Positions 7,589-15,978 of a stretch of DNA of 64,000 nt are shown in pieces; the stretch's first letter is position 1; every line of letters begins with the position of its first letter. This DNA comes from Shewanella algicola (GTDB taxonomy: Bacteria; Pseudomonadota; Gammaproteobacteria; Enterobacterales; Shewanellaceae). The translations under genes and the position numbers were made by a program. Below the pieces are notes generated by a model. The model made no database searches and was not told the DNA's origin. It was given only the letters and a program-made list of their open reading frames with translations. The DNA lies in assembly GCF_014648035.1 (NCBI RefSeq), contig NZ_BMQI01000022.1, positions 1 to 64,000 of the forward strand, read 5' to 3'.

Positions 7589-9382
7589 ATGTCATTAAAT
7601 CAATACCACGTCGTACGACTTCTGCAACAGCAAAGTCAGTCTTTAGGCAGTAACATTGCCCTAGAAGGCTTTGAGATGCCAGCGCCTTGGCACACTGTGA
7701 CTTGGAATAAATTCAATACCTTAACGGACTCAGTTGCCCAATTACTGATTGAGTTTGGCTTACAGGTGCAAGACAAAGTGGTGATATTGTCGCAAAACTG
7801 CCCGCAATGGACTTGTGCCGATATTGGTGCACTTAAAGCGCGTAATGTGGTGGTACCTGTTTACCCAACCAGTACACTTGAACAAGCGGTGTTTATTGTT
7901 AACGATGCCCAAGCTAAATTAATTTTTGCCGGTGATCAGCAACAATATGACATGGCGTGTGACATTGCCGCGCAAGCCGACTGCGTGCAGCAGATTGTCG
8001 TATTTGATGCCAATGTAACTTTAACAGCCGACAATCACCTGTATTTTGATTCGCTATTAACCGCACAATTTAATCCAAGCGTAACTCAGGAGTTAACCAG
8101 CCGATTAGCCAATACTGATCTGGATGACTTACTGACGCTAATTTACACCTCTGGCACCACAGGTAACCCAAAAGGGGTGATGATCGATTACCGCAATTTT
8201 GCCTCGATGATCAGACAGCATGACCAAAAACTGCCTTTTACCGCCGGCGATGTGTCATTAGCCTTTTTGCCGCTAAGCCATGTATTTGAACGTGGCTGGA
8301 GCATGTATGTATTGTGCCGCGGCGGTCATAATGTTTACTTAAATGACACCAATAAAATTAAACAAGCTCTTGTTGCCGTTAAGCCACACACCTTATGTGT
8401 AGTGCCACGATTTTTAGAAAAAATTTACAGCGCCGTGCATGACAAAGTTGGTAAAGCGCCTAAAGCACGCCAAGCATTATTTGCATGGGCGATGAAAGTG
8501 GGTAAGCGTCAATTTGAAGTCAATCAAGGCCGCGCTAAGCCGAGTTTATGGCTAAGTGCCCAGTGGAAACTGGCTAACAAGCTGGTTTACAGCAAATTAC
8601 AACAAGTACTCGGCGGTAGGCTTAAGTTTATGCCAGTGGGCGGTGCAGCATTAGATGTTAATGTTGGCAGTTTTTTTCACAGTATTAGCGTGCCTGTATT
8701 GTGTGGGTACGGCATGACCGAAACTTGCGCGACCGTTACCTGTAATACCCTAGATAATCGTGTGCCAGGCTCAAACGGTAAGCCGTTAGAAGCCATGCAA
8801 ATTAAGCTGGGCAAAGACGATGAGATTTTAGTACGCGGCGACACTGTAATGCGCGGTTATTACAATCGCCCCGATGACACCGCCGAAGCGTTTGAAGACG
8901 GTTGGTTAAAAACCGGTGATGCAGGGCGTATTGATGAGCAAGGCAATTTGTACATTACTGACCGCATCAAAGAGTTAATGAAAACCTCTAACGGTAAATA
9001 CATTGCACCACAGCGTGTTGAAGGTAAGGTTGCATGTTGCCCGTTTATTGAACAAGTGGCTATTGTTGCCGATGCACGCAATTACGTGTCAGCGCTTATT
9101 GTGCCAGCATTTGAAGCGTTAAATACCTGGGCCACTGCGCAGGGCATACATGTTGAAAATCCTATTGAGCTACTACGTCACTCGCAAGTGGTCGCGCATT
9201 TTGAGCAGCGTTTAATCGAGCTGCAGCATGAGTTAGCCGGCTTTGAAAAAATTAAGAAGTTCACTTTATTGCACGAAGCATTCTCGATGGAATCTGGACT
9301 AATTACTCCGACGTTAAAACTGCGTCGTAAGATGATTTACAGTAAATATCACAGTGAAATTAATGCCATGTATGGTAACTAA
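7589..9382 (+). CDS. Long-chain acyl-CoA synthetase (AMP-forming)
   Basis: This enzyme adenylates a fatty acid and transfers it to coenzyme A, in the cytoplasm or at the inner membrane face. The 597-residue protein has the P-loop LIYTSGTTGNPKG near residue 190, the GYGMTETCATVT motif near residue 375, the linker region GWLKTGDAGRIDEQG near residue 440 and the C-terminal domain entry RIKELMKTSNGKYIAPQRVE. The length and motif form fit the eukaryote-like FAA1/COG1022 group rather than E. coli FadD. It is monocistronic with a terminator after it. A lipase and two thioesterases follow, so the neighbourhood is fatty-acyl related. Confidence 0.93.
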   Translation: MSLNQYHVVRLLQQQSQSLGSNIALEGFEMPAPWHTVTWNKFNTLTDSVAQLLIEFGLQVQDKVVILSQNCPQWTCADIGALKARNVVVPVYPTSTLEQAVFIVNDAQAKLIFAGDQQQYDMACDIAAQADCVQQIVVFDANVTLTADNHLYFDSLLTAQFNPSVTQELTSRLANTDLDDLLTLIYTSGTTGNPKGVMIDYRNFASMIRQHDQKLPFTAGDVSLAFLPLSHVFERGWSMYVLCRGGHNVYLNDTNKIKQALVAVKPHTLCVVPRFLEKIYSAVHDKVGKAPKARQALFAWAMKVGKRQFEVNQGRAKPSLWLSAQWKLANKLVYSKLQQVLGGRLKFMPVGGAALDVNVGSFFHSISVPVLCGYGMTETCATVTCNTLDNRVPGSNGKPLEAMQIKLGKDDEILVRGDTVMRGYYNRPDDTAEAFEDGWLKTGDAGRIDEQGNLYITDRIKELMKTSNGKYIAPQRVEGKVACCPFIEQVAIVADARNYVSALIVPAFEALNTWATAQGIHVENPIELLRHSQVVAHFEQRLIELQHELAGFEKIKKFTLLHEAFSMESGLITPTLKLRRKMIYSKYHSEINAMYGN

Positions 9383-9405
9383 TCATTGCGAAAACCTTTA
9401 ACAAT

Positions 9406-9429
9406 AGGGCGCCGTCGGGCGTCCTTTTT
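9406..9429 (+). terminator. Terminator after the acyl-CoA synthetase gene
   Basis: An eight-pair stem (AGGGCGCC with GGGCGTCCT, one G-U pair) is followed by TTTTTG, about 25 bases after the stop codon. Confidence 0.75.
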
Positions 9430-9464
9430 GTTATGTATTCACTGAACTGTCATCTGCTTGTCTT

Positions 9465-10289
9465 ATGCTCAAGCTTGTCTTTTCTGGCAGGCTACAGGAT
9501 GTGAAAAAGCTTAAGCGCTATCAATATGAACGTTACGCAGTGCTTTGTAAGGTAACGTATCAAACCGACTTTGATCCACAAAGTTTGGGGTTCTCTCCTG
9601 ATAATTATGCCGAAATTGCCAATCGCTGGGGGCATATTTGCGCGCGGGTTTTGTGGCGCGATGATCACCCTGAAGTGCTGGTGGTGTTTAGGGGCTCGCA
9701 AACCGTACACGAATGGCTTATTAACATGTATTGTTTGCCCAAAGTGAAACGCTTTGCTGGTTGTCGTTATCATGTGCATGCTGGTTATGATTATTTACTT
9801 GAACAGCGAAGTAACCCTTGTGCGCCTGATTATCAAAGTGGCATTAGTATTTACCAGCAGTTACATGCCATTGTTAGCCCGCTGATTTTGTTGGGTAAAA
9901 GAGTCACGCTTACAGGGCATTCATCGGGTGGTGCGATGGCGATATTGGCAGCTGACAGGTTAGAACGCCAATACAATAAATCAATAAAGCGTGTGGTGAC
10001 CTTTGGTCAGCCTGCGCCGGGTTTTGGCAGTTTTCAGCGCCAATATTTACTCCATCGGCGTACATATCGAATTTGTTGTGGTGTTGATGTGGTGACATTT
10101 TTACCCCCCCTACCGGGGATGTTTCATCATGTTGGGCGTATGTTGTGGCTGCACAACGAGCGTATATACGACAATATCTCGCCGATTAAACGCTTTTTAT
10201 TAAGTTTTGTCAGTTGGTTGTTTTCGCCTTTTGTCTCGCATTACATGCACAAATATATTCGCGATAAAGATTTTTTTGATGACCTGTAG
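9465..10289 (+). CDS. Class 3 (alpha/beta) lipase family protein
   Basis: A predicted triacylglycerol lipase or esterase of the fungal-type class 3 family. The 274-residue protein shows VVFRGSQTVHEWLINM (oxyanion region, about residues 80–95), HAGYDYLL, the nucleophile elbow LTGHSSGGAMA near residue 148, and VVTFGQPAPG typical of the family; GVDVVTFLPPLPG probably carries the catalytic aspartate. No signal peptide is evident, so it may be cytoplasmic or leave by another route. The start is uncertain: ATG 9465 lacks a good ribosome-binding site, and a GTG at 9501 directly follows CAGGAT. It sits between acyl-CoA ligase and thioesterase genes. Confidence 0.85.
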   Translation: MLKLVFSGRLQDVKKLKRYQYERYAVLCKVTYQTDFDPQSLGFSPDNYAEIANRWGHICARVLWRDDHPEVLVVFRGSQTVHEWLINMYCLPKVKRFAGCRYHVHAGYDYLLEQRSNPCAPDYQSGISIYQQLHAIVSPLILLGKRVTLTGHSSGGAMAILAADRLERQYNKSIKRVVTFGQPAPGFGSFQRQYLLHRRTYRICCGVDVVTFLPPLPGMFHHVGRMLWLHNERIYDNISPIKRFLLSFVSWLFSPFVSHYMHKYIRDKDFFDDL

Positions 10290-10346
10290 CAACAAGTGTC
10301 GTTAGAATGGTTGCCCACTATACATAAGAATAAGAAAGGATTTTTT

Positions 10347-10760
10347 GTGGCAGACACTCAATTTAGCATGACCCTTAAACCGCGTTTTTGTGAAACCGAC
10401 GCATTAGGGCACATTAATAACACAGTGATCCCAATATGGTTTGAAGCGGCGCGTGAGCCAATTTTTGATATTGTGAATCCGGGGCAAGATTTAACTAAAT
10501 GGAACATGATTATTGCCGGTTTTACCATCGCCTTTACCGCGCCAACCTACTACGGCACTGAAGTGACAGTCAAAACCCACATTAGCCGTTTGGGTAACAG
10601 CAGTTTTGATATTTTACAAAGCTGCTGGCAAAACGGTAAAAAAACCGCCGAAGCCACCACTACCATGGTGCATTACAACTACCAAACCGAAAAAAGCGAA
10701 CCATTAGCCGACAATGTGCGTCAGCAATTAGCGGCGTTAACGGGGCAGACTAACGGTTAA
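10347..10760 (+). CDS. Hotdog-fold (4HBT) acyl-CoA thioesterase
   Basis: A 137-residue hotdog thioesterase that probably hydrolyses acyl-CoA. The N-terminal FCETDALGHINNTV motif holds the catalytic aspartate of the 4-hydroxybenzoyl-CoA thioesterase family, and ARE/FTAPTYYG strands follow as in YbgC-like proteins. The start is placed at GTG 10347 because AGAAAGGA ends six bases before it; an earlier in-frame ATG at 10296 would add residues unlike the family. Its stop codon abuts the stop codon of the convergent GNAT gene. Confidence 0.88.
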   Translation: MADTQFSMTLKPRFCETDALGHINNTVIPIWFEAAREPIFDIVNPGQDLTKWNMIIAGFTIAFTAPTYYGTEVTVKTHISRLGNSSFDILQSCWQNGKKTAEATTTMVHYNYQTEKSEPLADNVRQQLAALTGQTNG

Positions 10761-11015
10761 TTAATGTAAAAATTTAACCACATAACTGCAGCTGGTATTG
10801 ATATTAAAACCTTCCGATTTTGCCCATGCCAGCCCAGTGCGCACGAGCTTTTCTGCAATCCCTTGGCCGCGTAATATCGGTGGAACAAAGGTGCGATGAA
10901 AATCAATATCTTGGTCCGCCAAATGGTATTCAAGCACTGCCTCAACGCCCTGTGTGTTGACCACAAAACGATGTTGTTCGGCCTGGTGCACGACGACCAA
11001 ATCCTGATTGCTCAT
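10761..11015 (-). CDS. Small GNAT-like N-acetyltransferase (COG2388 type)
   Basis: An 84-residue single-domain protein of the short Gcn5-related family typified by human GTLF3B/YidJ-like proteins. It shows the acetyl-CoA binding strand and loop TFVPPILRGQGIAEKLV, with the R/Q-x-x-G-x-G/A signature, at about residues 42–58, and the closing CSYVVKFL. The substrate is unknown. It is convergent with one thioesterase gene and lies upstream of another on the same strand. Confidence 0.85.
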   Translation of the reverse strand: MSNQDLVVVHQAEQHRFVVNTQGVEAVLEYHLADQDIDFHRTFVPPILRGQGIAEKLVRTGLAWAKSEGFNINTSCSYVVKFLH

Positions 11016-11056
11016 GCTGTTATCCTTTTATGGTATTAATTGCGTAAGAGTAAAAC

Positions 11057-11479
11057 TTACTGATGCTGCGACAAGGCGGCAAGTAATTCTGGCGTGAGTT
11101 TGGCTTTTTGACCGGTTTTAAAGTTAAACATGACGACTTTTGCCCAACCGTGCGTGGTGACAGATTGTTGCGATTGACTGAATACGGTGTAATGCATCAC
11201 GAAGCGGTCTTGTGTGATGTCGCTAATTTTGATGCCAACGATGATAGAGTCTGGAAACGTGATCGGACGCTTAAAGCGAGCATTCGTTTCACTGAGCACT
11301 GGTCCAACACCTGTGGTTTTTAAGTCGGCAAGTAGGTTAATTTGATTAAAGAAATCGAGACGCGCCGTTTCAAAATACTTAAAGTAAACTGAGTTATTAA
11401 CGTGTTGCAGCGCATCCATTTCACCCCATGCAACTTGGATTTTGGTGCTGATAGAGTGTTGAGCTAAAAAGTCTTCCAT
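11057..11479 (-). CDS. Hotdog-fold (YbgC/4HBT) thioesterase
   Basis: A second acyl-CoA thioesterase of the YbgC type, 140 residues from the ATG at 11479. Catalytic motif WGEMDALQHVNNSVYFKYFE lies near residues 19–38. The upstream start at 11557 would add 26 residues that overlap the divergent gene and lack family similarity, while an AAGGTAT site precedes 11479. It differs clearly from the thioesterase 700 bases away, so this is not a recent tandem duplication. Confidence 0.88.
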   Translation of the reverse strand: MEDFLAQHSISTKIQVAWGEMDALQHVNNSVYFKYFETARLDFFNQINLLADLKTTGVGPVLSETNARFKRPITFPDSIIVGIKISDITQDRFVMHYTVFSQSQQSVTTHGWAKVVMFNFKTGQKAKLTPELLAALSQHQ

Positions 11480-11597
11480 GGGATACCTTGTACAAGATGA
11501 AATTAAACGCTTGTTTGAATTGGTCGTTAATTTACCAGTCACAATGCAGAACAACAAGGGCTATGGCCACTGGTCGACAATTTATAAGGATTTTATT

Positions 11598-12626
11598 TTG
11601 CCAAAACAGGGTTTACTTACCATATCTAGCGGATGGTTATCGTCTGGTTGGACGGTGTTTTCAGCGCGGTTTACCAGGTTGCAAACTCAACTGAGCCTCC
11701 CTCAAAAACTCTATTTAGTGGCGATTGTATTGTTGTTTGCTACTGATTCCGTGGTGTGGGTGGCAATTATTAGTGTCATCGCGATGTCGATTGAATTTTG
11801 GCACTTGTTTGAACGTATGTGGCACAGTTTGGCAGGTAAAGCCGTTTTATTATTGTTTTATGCCATTGTGGCTAACTTTGCATTAGCCAGCTCAAGTTCG
11901 GTGGTAAACGATGTGGTTGGCGTTGCCTCGAGCAGTTTTAATTACACCCACAACTTTGCCATTTTGCTTTATATTCCCGCCTGGAGCGTGATTATGAGCA
12001 GCATTGTGTTATTACTTTTACAGCTTATTTTTCCGCTAATGTTTAGCGTGTCATTTTTACTGCGTCCTTTTGGCGTGACTAATTTTAGGTTAATTAATCA
12101 TCAACACTTTCATCGCACCACATTTTGGGTGCGAGTCGTGTTGGCGGCAGTAGTGCTGTATCACTTAGCCATGTTAATGGATCTTTATGGTCAAATAGAA
12201 AAAGCCCTAGATGACCCACAAGTTGTGCAACTCGTTGAGGCTCAGCCGGAAGAAGCCATTGTTGTCGAGAATGATTTGGCGTTAGTGGAGAGTGGTCTTG
12301 CGAAAGAGGTTAACCCTAAACCTGAGCCAAAAGTGAAAACGGCGTCAGAAATAGAGCGCGAAAAAGAGTTAGAGGCTATCGATGAAATCGCCAAGCAACC
12401 GTATAACCATTTACGCAGCCAATATTTTACCAGTGTACGTAAAGCGATTGCGCTATTTGCATTTCAGCTTGAGGCGAATGCCAAGTCACGTTGTAAAAAG
12501 TCTGCTAAGTCGCACGTTGTTGAGCTTAATGATTATGAAATTTTAGAGATCACTCCAGATACCGATGGCGAATATGGTTACCATTTTGAAGTAAAAAAAT
12601 GTATCTCTCCGGCCTTTCCTGGTTAA
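11598..12626 (+). CDS. Unrecognised multi-spanning membrane protein with an acidic cytoplasmic-like linker
   Basis: I do not recognise this family. From the TTG at 11598, preceded by AAGGA, it encodes 342 residues. Four to five hydrophobic helices occupy about residues 30–195 (for example LYLVAIVLLFATDSVVWVAI and IMSSIVLLLLQLIFPLMFSV). A charged, Glu/Lys-rich linker with PKPEPKVK follows at about residues 225–275, then a globular end with two cysteines (KSRCKKSAKSH and VKKCISPAF). An earlier ATG at 11478 is in frame but would overlap the divergent thioesterase. The cysteine-containing tail may be periplasmic or cytoplasmic; topology is not resolved by eye. Confidence 0.7.
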   Translation: MPKQGLLTISSGWLSSGWTVFSARFTRLQTQLSLPQKLYLVAIVLLFATDSVVWVAIISVIAMSIEFWHLFERMWHSLAGKAVLLLFYAIVANFALASSSSVVNDVVGVASSSFNYTHNFAILLYIPAWSVIMSSIVLLLLQLIFPLMFSVSFLLRPFGVTNFRLINHQHFHRTTFWVRVVLAAVVLYHLAMLMDLYGQIEKALDDPQVVQLVEAQPEEAIVVENDLALVESGLAKEVNPKPEPKVKTASEIEREKELEAIDEIAKQPYNHLRSQYFTSVRKAIALFAFQLEANAKSRCKKSAKSHVVELNDYEILEITPDTDGEYGYHFEVKKCISPAFPG

Positions 12627-12658
12627 GCAGAGTTTATGAGTTAGCTATTAGCGAAAAC

Positions 12659-12687
12659 AAAAAACGACCATCAAGGTCGTTTTTTAT
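12659..12687. terminator. Bidirectional terminator between the membrane protein and mtnC-like genes
   Basis: AAAAAACGACC and GGTCGTTTTTT pair around ATCAA, with A- and T-tracts on both sides, so it can end both convergent transcripts. Confidence 0.9.
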
Positions 12688-12710
12688 TGGATAGCATTTA
12701 CCGTGACAGG

Positions 12711-13391
12711 TTAGTCGAATTGCAATTCGTTAAAACTTGTCACGATTTTGCATTTTGCTTTAACTTGCTCAGGCAAACGCAGCATTTGGCACGTTGTCAT
12801 GCCTGCAGCCTCGGCTGCTTTGAGCTCTTCTGCCACATCTGACACAAATAAAATTTGTTTTGGCTTTAAGCTAATGGTGTTGCAAATGTTGCAGTAGGCT
12901 TGCTTGTCTAATTTGTTACCGGTACGGGTATCAAAATGGCCGCTAAATGAAGGCGTTAAATCGCCAGAATCTGAGTGGCTAAACAGTAACTTTTGCGCAT
13001 CCACCGAGCCTGACGAAAAGCTGTAAATACGGATACCTTTTTGGGTAATACGTTCAATCGACTCAATAAAATCCGGGTAGATATGACCGGTAAACTCAGC
13101 ATTATTGTAGCCTTGCTTCCAAATCAAACCTTGTAAGGTTTTCAATGGGGTTATTTTGCGGTCTTCGTCAATCCACTGTTGTAAAATTTCGGTCACGCGC
13201 GCTAAAGATGCATCGGGTTCTAACGCTATGTCTTTAATGTCGCTAATGCAATAATCGACCAATACGTTATGTTGATTTTTTTCAAGAAACTCTGGCATTA
13301 CTGTGCGTGAGTATGGAAATAACACATCCTGAATAAAGTTAAGATCGGTAGTGGTACCGGCGGTATCAACGATGATAGCTCTAATACTCAT
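12711..13391 (-). CDS. mtnC: MtnC-like HAD phosphatase (enolase-phosphatase E1 family) lacking the usual second acidic residue
   Basis: The 226-residue protein matches enolase-phosphatase E1, which converts 2,3-diketo-5-methylthiopentyl-1-phosphate in methionine salvage: [48 protein letters not shown] and [19 protein letters not shown] are all family segments. The nucleophile Asp9 is present. However, motif I reads DTAGTT, whereas E1 proteins have DIEGTT with a glutamate two residues after the nucleophile serving as acid/base. Here that position is Ala11. No other methionine-salvage gene is adjacent. It could be a divergent or inactive E1, or an enzyme with another substrate. Confidence 0.8.
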   Translation of the reverse strand: MSIRAIIVDTAGTTTDLNFIQDVLFPYSRTVMPEFLEKNQHNVLVDYCISDIKDIALEPDASLARVTEILQQWIDEDRKITPLKTLQGLIWKQGYNNAEFTGHIYPDFIESIERITQKGIRIYSFSSGSVDAQKLLFSHSDSGDLTPSFSGHFDTRTGNKLDKQAYCNICNTISLKPKQILFVSDVAEELKAAEAAGMTTCQMLRLPEQVKAKCKIVTSFNELQFD

Positions 13392-13594
13392 AAGATTTGT
13401 GACTCCCTAACAATAAATTAACTTAATGATGATCCTATGCTTTATTGGCCGTTAAGGCTAGTGCTATTAATCAGATTGTACCGAGGTTTGGCGACATTTA
13501 GTACAAGATGTGAACTAGATTTAGTTAATGCTAAATTGCCTTGTGTAAGTGGGTCTGTTAGGTTCAACAAGGTGTATAAAACAAGGACGAAAAT

Positions 13595-14815
13595 ATGGCT
13601 ACAGTTATGAACCACTACACCGCTAAGGGATTGAATTTATGGGGACGATGCCTGCTTAGTGGCTGTCTGCTACTGAGTGTTGTCGTTGTAAATGCCTATG
13701 CTGTTAATGTGCCGCAAATAGATGCCTTTCCGCAACCGCAAACCGAGATCCTCAGTGTTAACTCAAGCTCATTTAACACTACGGCTGATTTTGTTGTGAC
13801 GTTACCTAATGGCTATACCGATCATCCCGACAAACATTATGTGGTGTTATTGGATCTCCATCCACGTAGTCATTTGTATTTAAGCGGTATGCACGATTGG
13901 ATGAGCCATAATGGTGGTTGGCCGTGGTTAGACACCATTATTATTACTGCGCCAAATGGCCATAAAGGGTTGGGGGAGTTAAAGTCTGCCTCGATTGAGA
14001 AACGAGGCGATCAAGGACTACTCGACTTTTTTGAACAGCATTTGCTGCCCGCCATCGACAAGCAATACCGCACTAATGGCTTTCGGGTTTTTAACGGCTT
14101 TACTGGTAATGCAGGCCTAGTACTGCATAGTTTACTCAATCGCCCACAGTTATTTAATGCTTATATTGCTGCCAGCCCTGTGCTGTCTGATGATTTTGCC
14201 TTTGTGCTAAACGATGCGCCTAAGTTGCTTAACACTCTTAAGGGCAAGCAAAGATTGTTATTTATGAGCACCAGCGACAGCGATTTTGAGCAAAGACAAC
14301 TCGACTCGTTTGCCATGCTGGAAGATATGCTTGCAACCCACGCAAATGCGCAACTGAGTTATAAAATAAAACGCTTTGATGGCAGTTATTATATGACACA
14401 ACCCATTTTGGCGACGGCCATGGGTATCGAGATGATATTTAACGATGTGCATACCGTATTGGCTGCAGATTCCGCGGTATCACAACAAGGTACGAGTGCA
14501 ATCTTAGCCTACTATAAACGCTTGTCTGATGACGTGTATGGCTTTGATATACCGGCAATTGATTCGTTATTGGCTCTTGGCGCCAGTTTTGTTAACGATA
14601 ATCCTGCACAAGCCATTGCGGTATATCAAGATACGCTGAATGCTTATCCTAAGGCACATACTGCGTATCATGCTTTAGCCATGGTTTATGCGGGCTCAGG
14701 CGAGTTAACTAAAGCGATTACGGCTGAAAAACAAGCCTTAGCGAGTACCGACCATCCGTTTTATCTGAACAAATACACTCAACAATTAGCTAAGTTTCAA
14801 CAGCAACAACAGTAA
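13595..14815 (+). CDS. Exported esterase-like alpha/beta protein with C-terminal TPR-like region
   Basis: The 406-residue protein starts with a signal peptide (CLLSGCLLLSVVVVNAYA). The middle resembles the putative esterase family PF00756 (COG2819): VVLLDLHPRSHLY, IITAPNG, LLPAIDKQYR and FNAYIAASPVL all match its strands. The usual nucleophile elbow GxSxGG is replaced by GFTGNAG around Thr170, so the catalytic serine seems missing. The last 90 residues (NDNPAQAIAVYQDTLNAYPKA and HALAMVYAGSGELTKAI) look like two tetratricopeptide repeats, as in some homologues. A periplasmic binding or degenerate esterase role is possible. The start is supported by AAGGA ten bases upstream. Confidence 0.75.
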   Translation: MATVMNHYTAKGLNLWGRCLLSGCLLLSVVVVNAYAVNVPQIDAFPQPQTEILSVNSSSFNTTADFVVTLPNGYTDHPDKHYVVLLDLHPRSHLYLSGMHDWMSHNGGWPWLDTIIITAPNGHKGLGELKSASIEKRGDQGLLDFFEQHLLPAIDKQYRTNGFRVFNGFTGNAGLVLHSLLNRPQLFNAYIAASPVLSDDFAFVLNDAPKLLNTLKGKQRLLFMSTSDSDFEQRQLDSFAMLEDMLATHANAQLSYKIKRFDGSYYMTQPILATAMGIEMIFNDVHTVLAADSAVSQQGTSAILAYYKRLSDDVYGFDIPAIDSLLALGASFVNDNPAQAIAVYQDTLNAYPKAHTAYHALAMVYAGSGELTKAITAEKQALASTDHPFYLNKYTQQLAKFQQQQQ

Positions 14816-15236
14816 TAAACCCCCGTCAATGTAGAGTGTCACTGGGCCAGTGTTGTCCTGAGAAAGGGTTTATTTTGGCGCGTTAATTCGCTTATTTTAC
14901 GCTTTCGCGGGCGACTCTAAGGCTATTTTTCATGGATGACTCTGTCGGTCTGGTTGGCTAATTAAGCTAGATTACCAGCGGTTGCATTGGTAGTTTTGTA
15001 TGGTTCAGTAATCGATAACCAGTGATGATATTGAACTAGGCTTTTTGTCTAGGGTTATTCAGCCCCAAAGTGTTTAATTTGACGATGGTATCAGTTTTTA
15101 GAGTGGGGCCATGATTTTACCGAGAGCAGAAATATAGTCTAACCTTAGGGCTGTTTGGTACCCTTATTTAATCCTCTCTATTGGTACTGATTCATATAAC
15201 TTCTTATTAATACAGTTAAATATAAAGGAGCGAGAT
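14816..15236. other. Gene-free stretch before the YdcH-family gene
   Basis: No plausible coding frame, RNA gene or strong terminator is visible on either strand. The only functional signal I can support is the AAAGGAG ribosome-binding site at its right end, serving the ATG at 15237. Confidence 0.5.
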
Positions 15237-15476
15237 ATGTTAGGTGAAAGCCATGCGTTATTAGTCGATTTTCCTGAGTACACTGTGACCATTTTAACGT
15301 TAATTGATGGCGACAGTAAGTTTGCAGAAAATGCGCGTCGTTATGATGATTTAGACACTGAAATCCGCAAATTAGAGTTAAGAAATTCCCCAACGAGTGA
15401 TGAGTTTATGCATCAAGCTAAACATGAACGATCTGTGCTTAAAGATAAGCTTTATTTTCAATTTACTAAAGCATAG
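15237..15476 (+). CDS. YdcH/DUF465 family small protein
   Basis: A 79-residue protein of the DUF465 (YdcH) family, small helical-hairpin proteins of unknown function common in proteobacteria. Diagnostic features are HALLVDFPEY near the start, DSKFAENARRYDDLDTEIRK in the first helix and KHERSVLKDKLYFQF at the end. An AAAGGAG site lies seven bases before the ATG. It stands alone, followed by a repeat-like block. Family membership is clear; no function can be assigned. Confidence 0.9.
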   Translation: MLGESHALLVDFPEYTVTILTLIDGDSKFAENARRYDDLDTEIRKLELRNSPTSDEFMHQAKHERSVLKDKLYFQFTKA

Positions 15477-15494
15477 AGGTTTTCGGCAGCGAGG

Positions 15495-15700
15495 TGTCGA
15501 TAGTATTTTTCGTCTTCCCGGCAGTGTTTTTAAGCCGGGATCCAGGTGTTAGTTTTTGCGTGTTGTACTCATGCCCTGCGGGCACTAACGTCTTGGCGTT
15601 TCGCCCACACCAGACCAAGAGGAAACCAACGGCTGTTTCCTCTTTCTTTTTTTACAAAAGAACTGGCCCAGCCGCCACATCAATTTATCCCATTTGATTT
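15495..15700. repeat. Probable dispersed non-coding repeat block
   Basis: The stretch contains GTCTTCCCGGCAGTG...AAGCCGGGATCCAGGTG, a CCCTGCGGGCAC palindrome, and GAGGAAACC...GGCTGTTTCCTC inverted segments. It is locally more G+C-rich than its flanks. Short overlapping frames exist in two phases but have no ribosome-binding sites and poor composition. I recall similar blocks scattered through Shewanella genomes, so a dispersed repeat is likely; no second copy is in this window. Confidence 0.45.
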
Positions 15701-15978
15701 ATACGATAATGTCGCGACGTGGTTAAATCCTGCTTTTTACTGCGCTTGTAGCCAGCTTCAGCCTATCTTGTCATAAAGAGTGAAATGCTAACGCTTCAGA
15801 TGGGTGTCTGATATGAATTCCTTCACATCAGACAAGTGGTTGAGCTACAGAGGGGGACAGGTGCGTGTCGGAGAGTGAATGCCATGATGAACTTATGAAA
15901 TAAGTGCACAGTGATACATTCTTGGCTCTAAGTTTTTCAAGCTAATTCAAACTCGATCTAATACACAATTTATATCAT
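15701..15978. other. Gene-free stretch after the repeat block
   Basis: No gene or RNA is evident. A short inverted pair (CAGATGGGTGTCTGATATG and TTCACATCAGACA) is present near 15798–15833 but lacks a U-tract. The stretch reaches the stop codon of the convergent amidohydrolase gene. Confidence 0.4.

Noticed and set aside
15546..15776. 76-codon frame through the repeat-like block
   Set aside because: Composition is atypical, another phase is open over the same bases, and no translation start signal precedes it.
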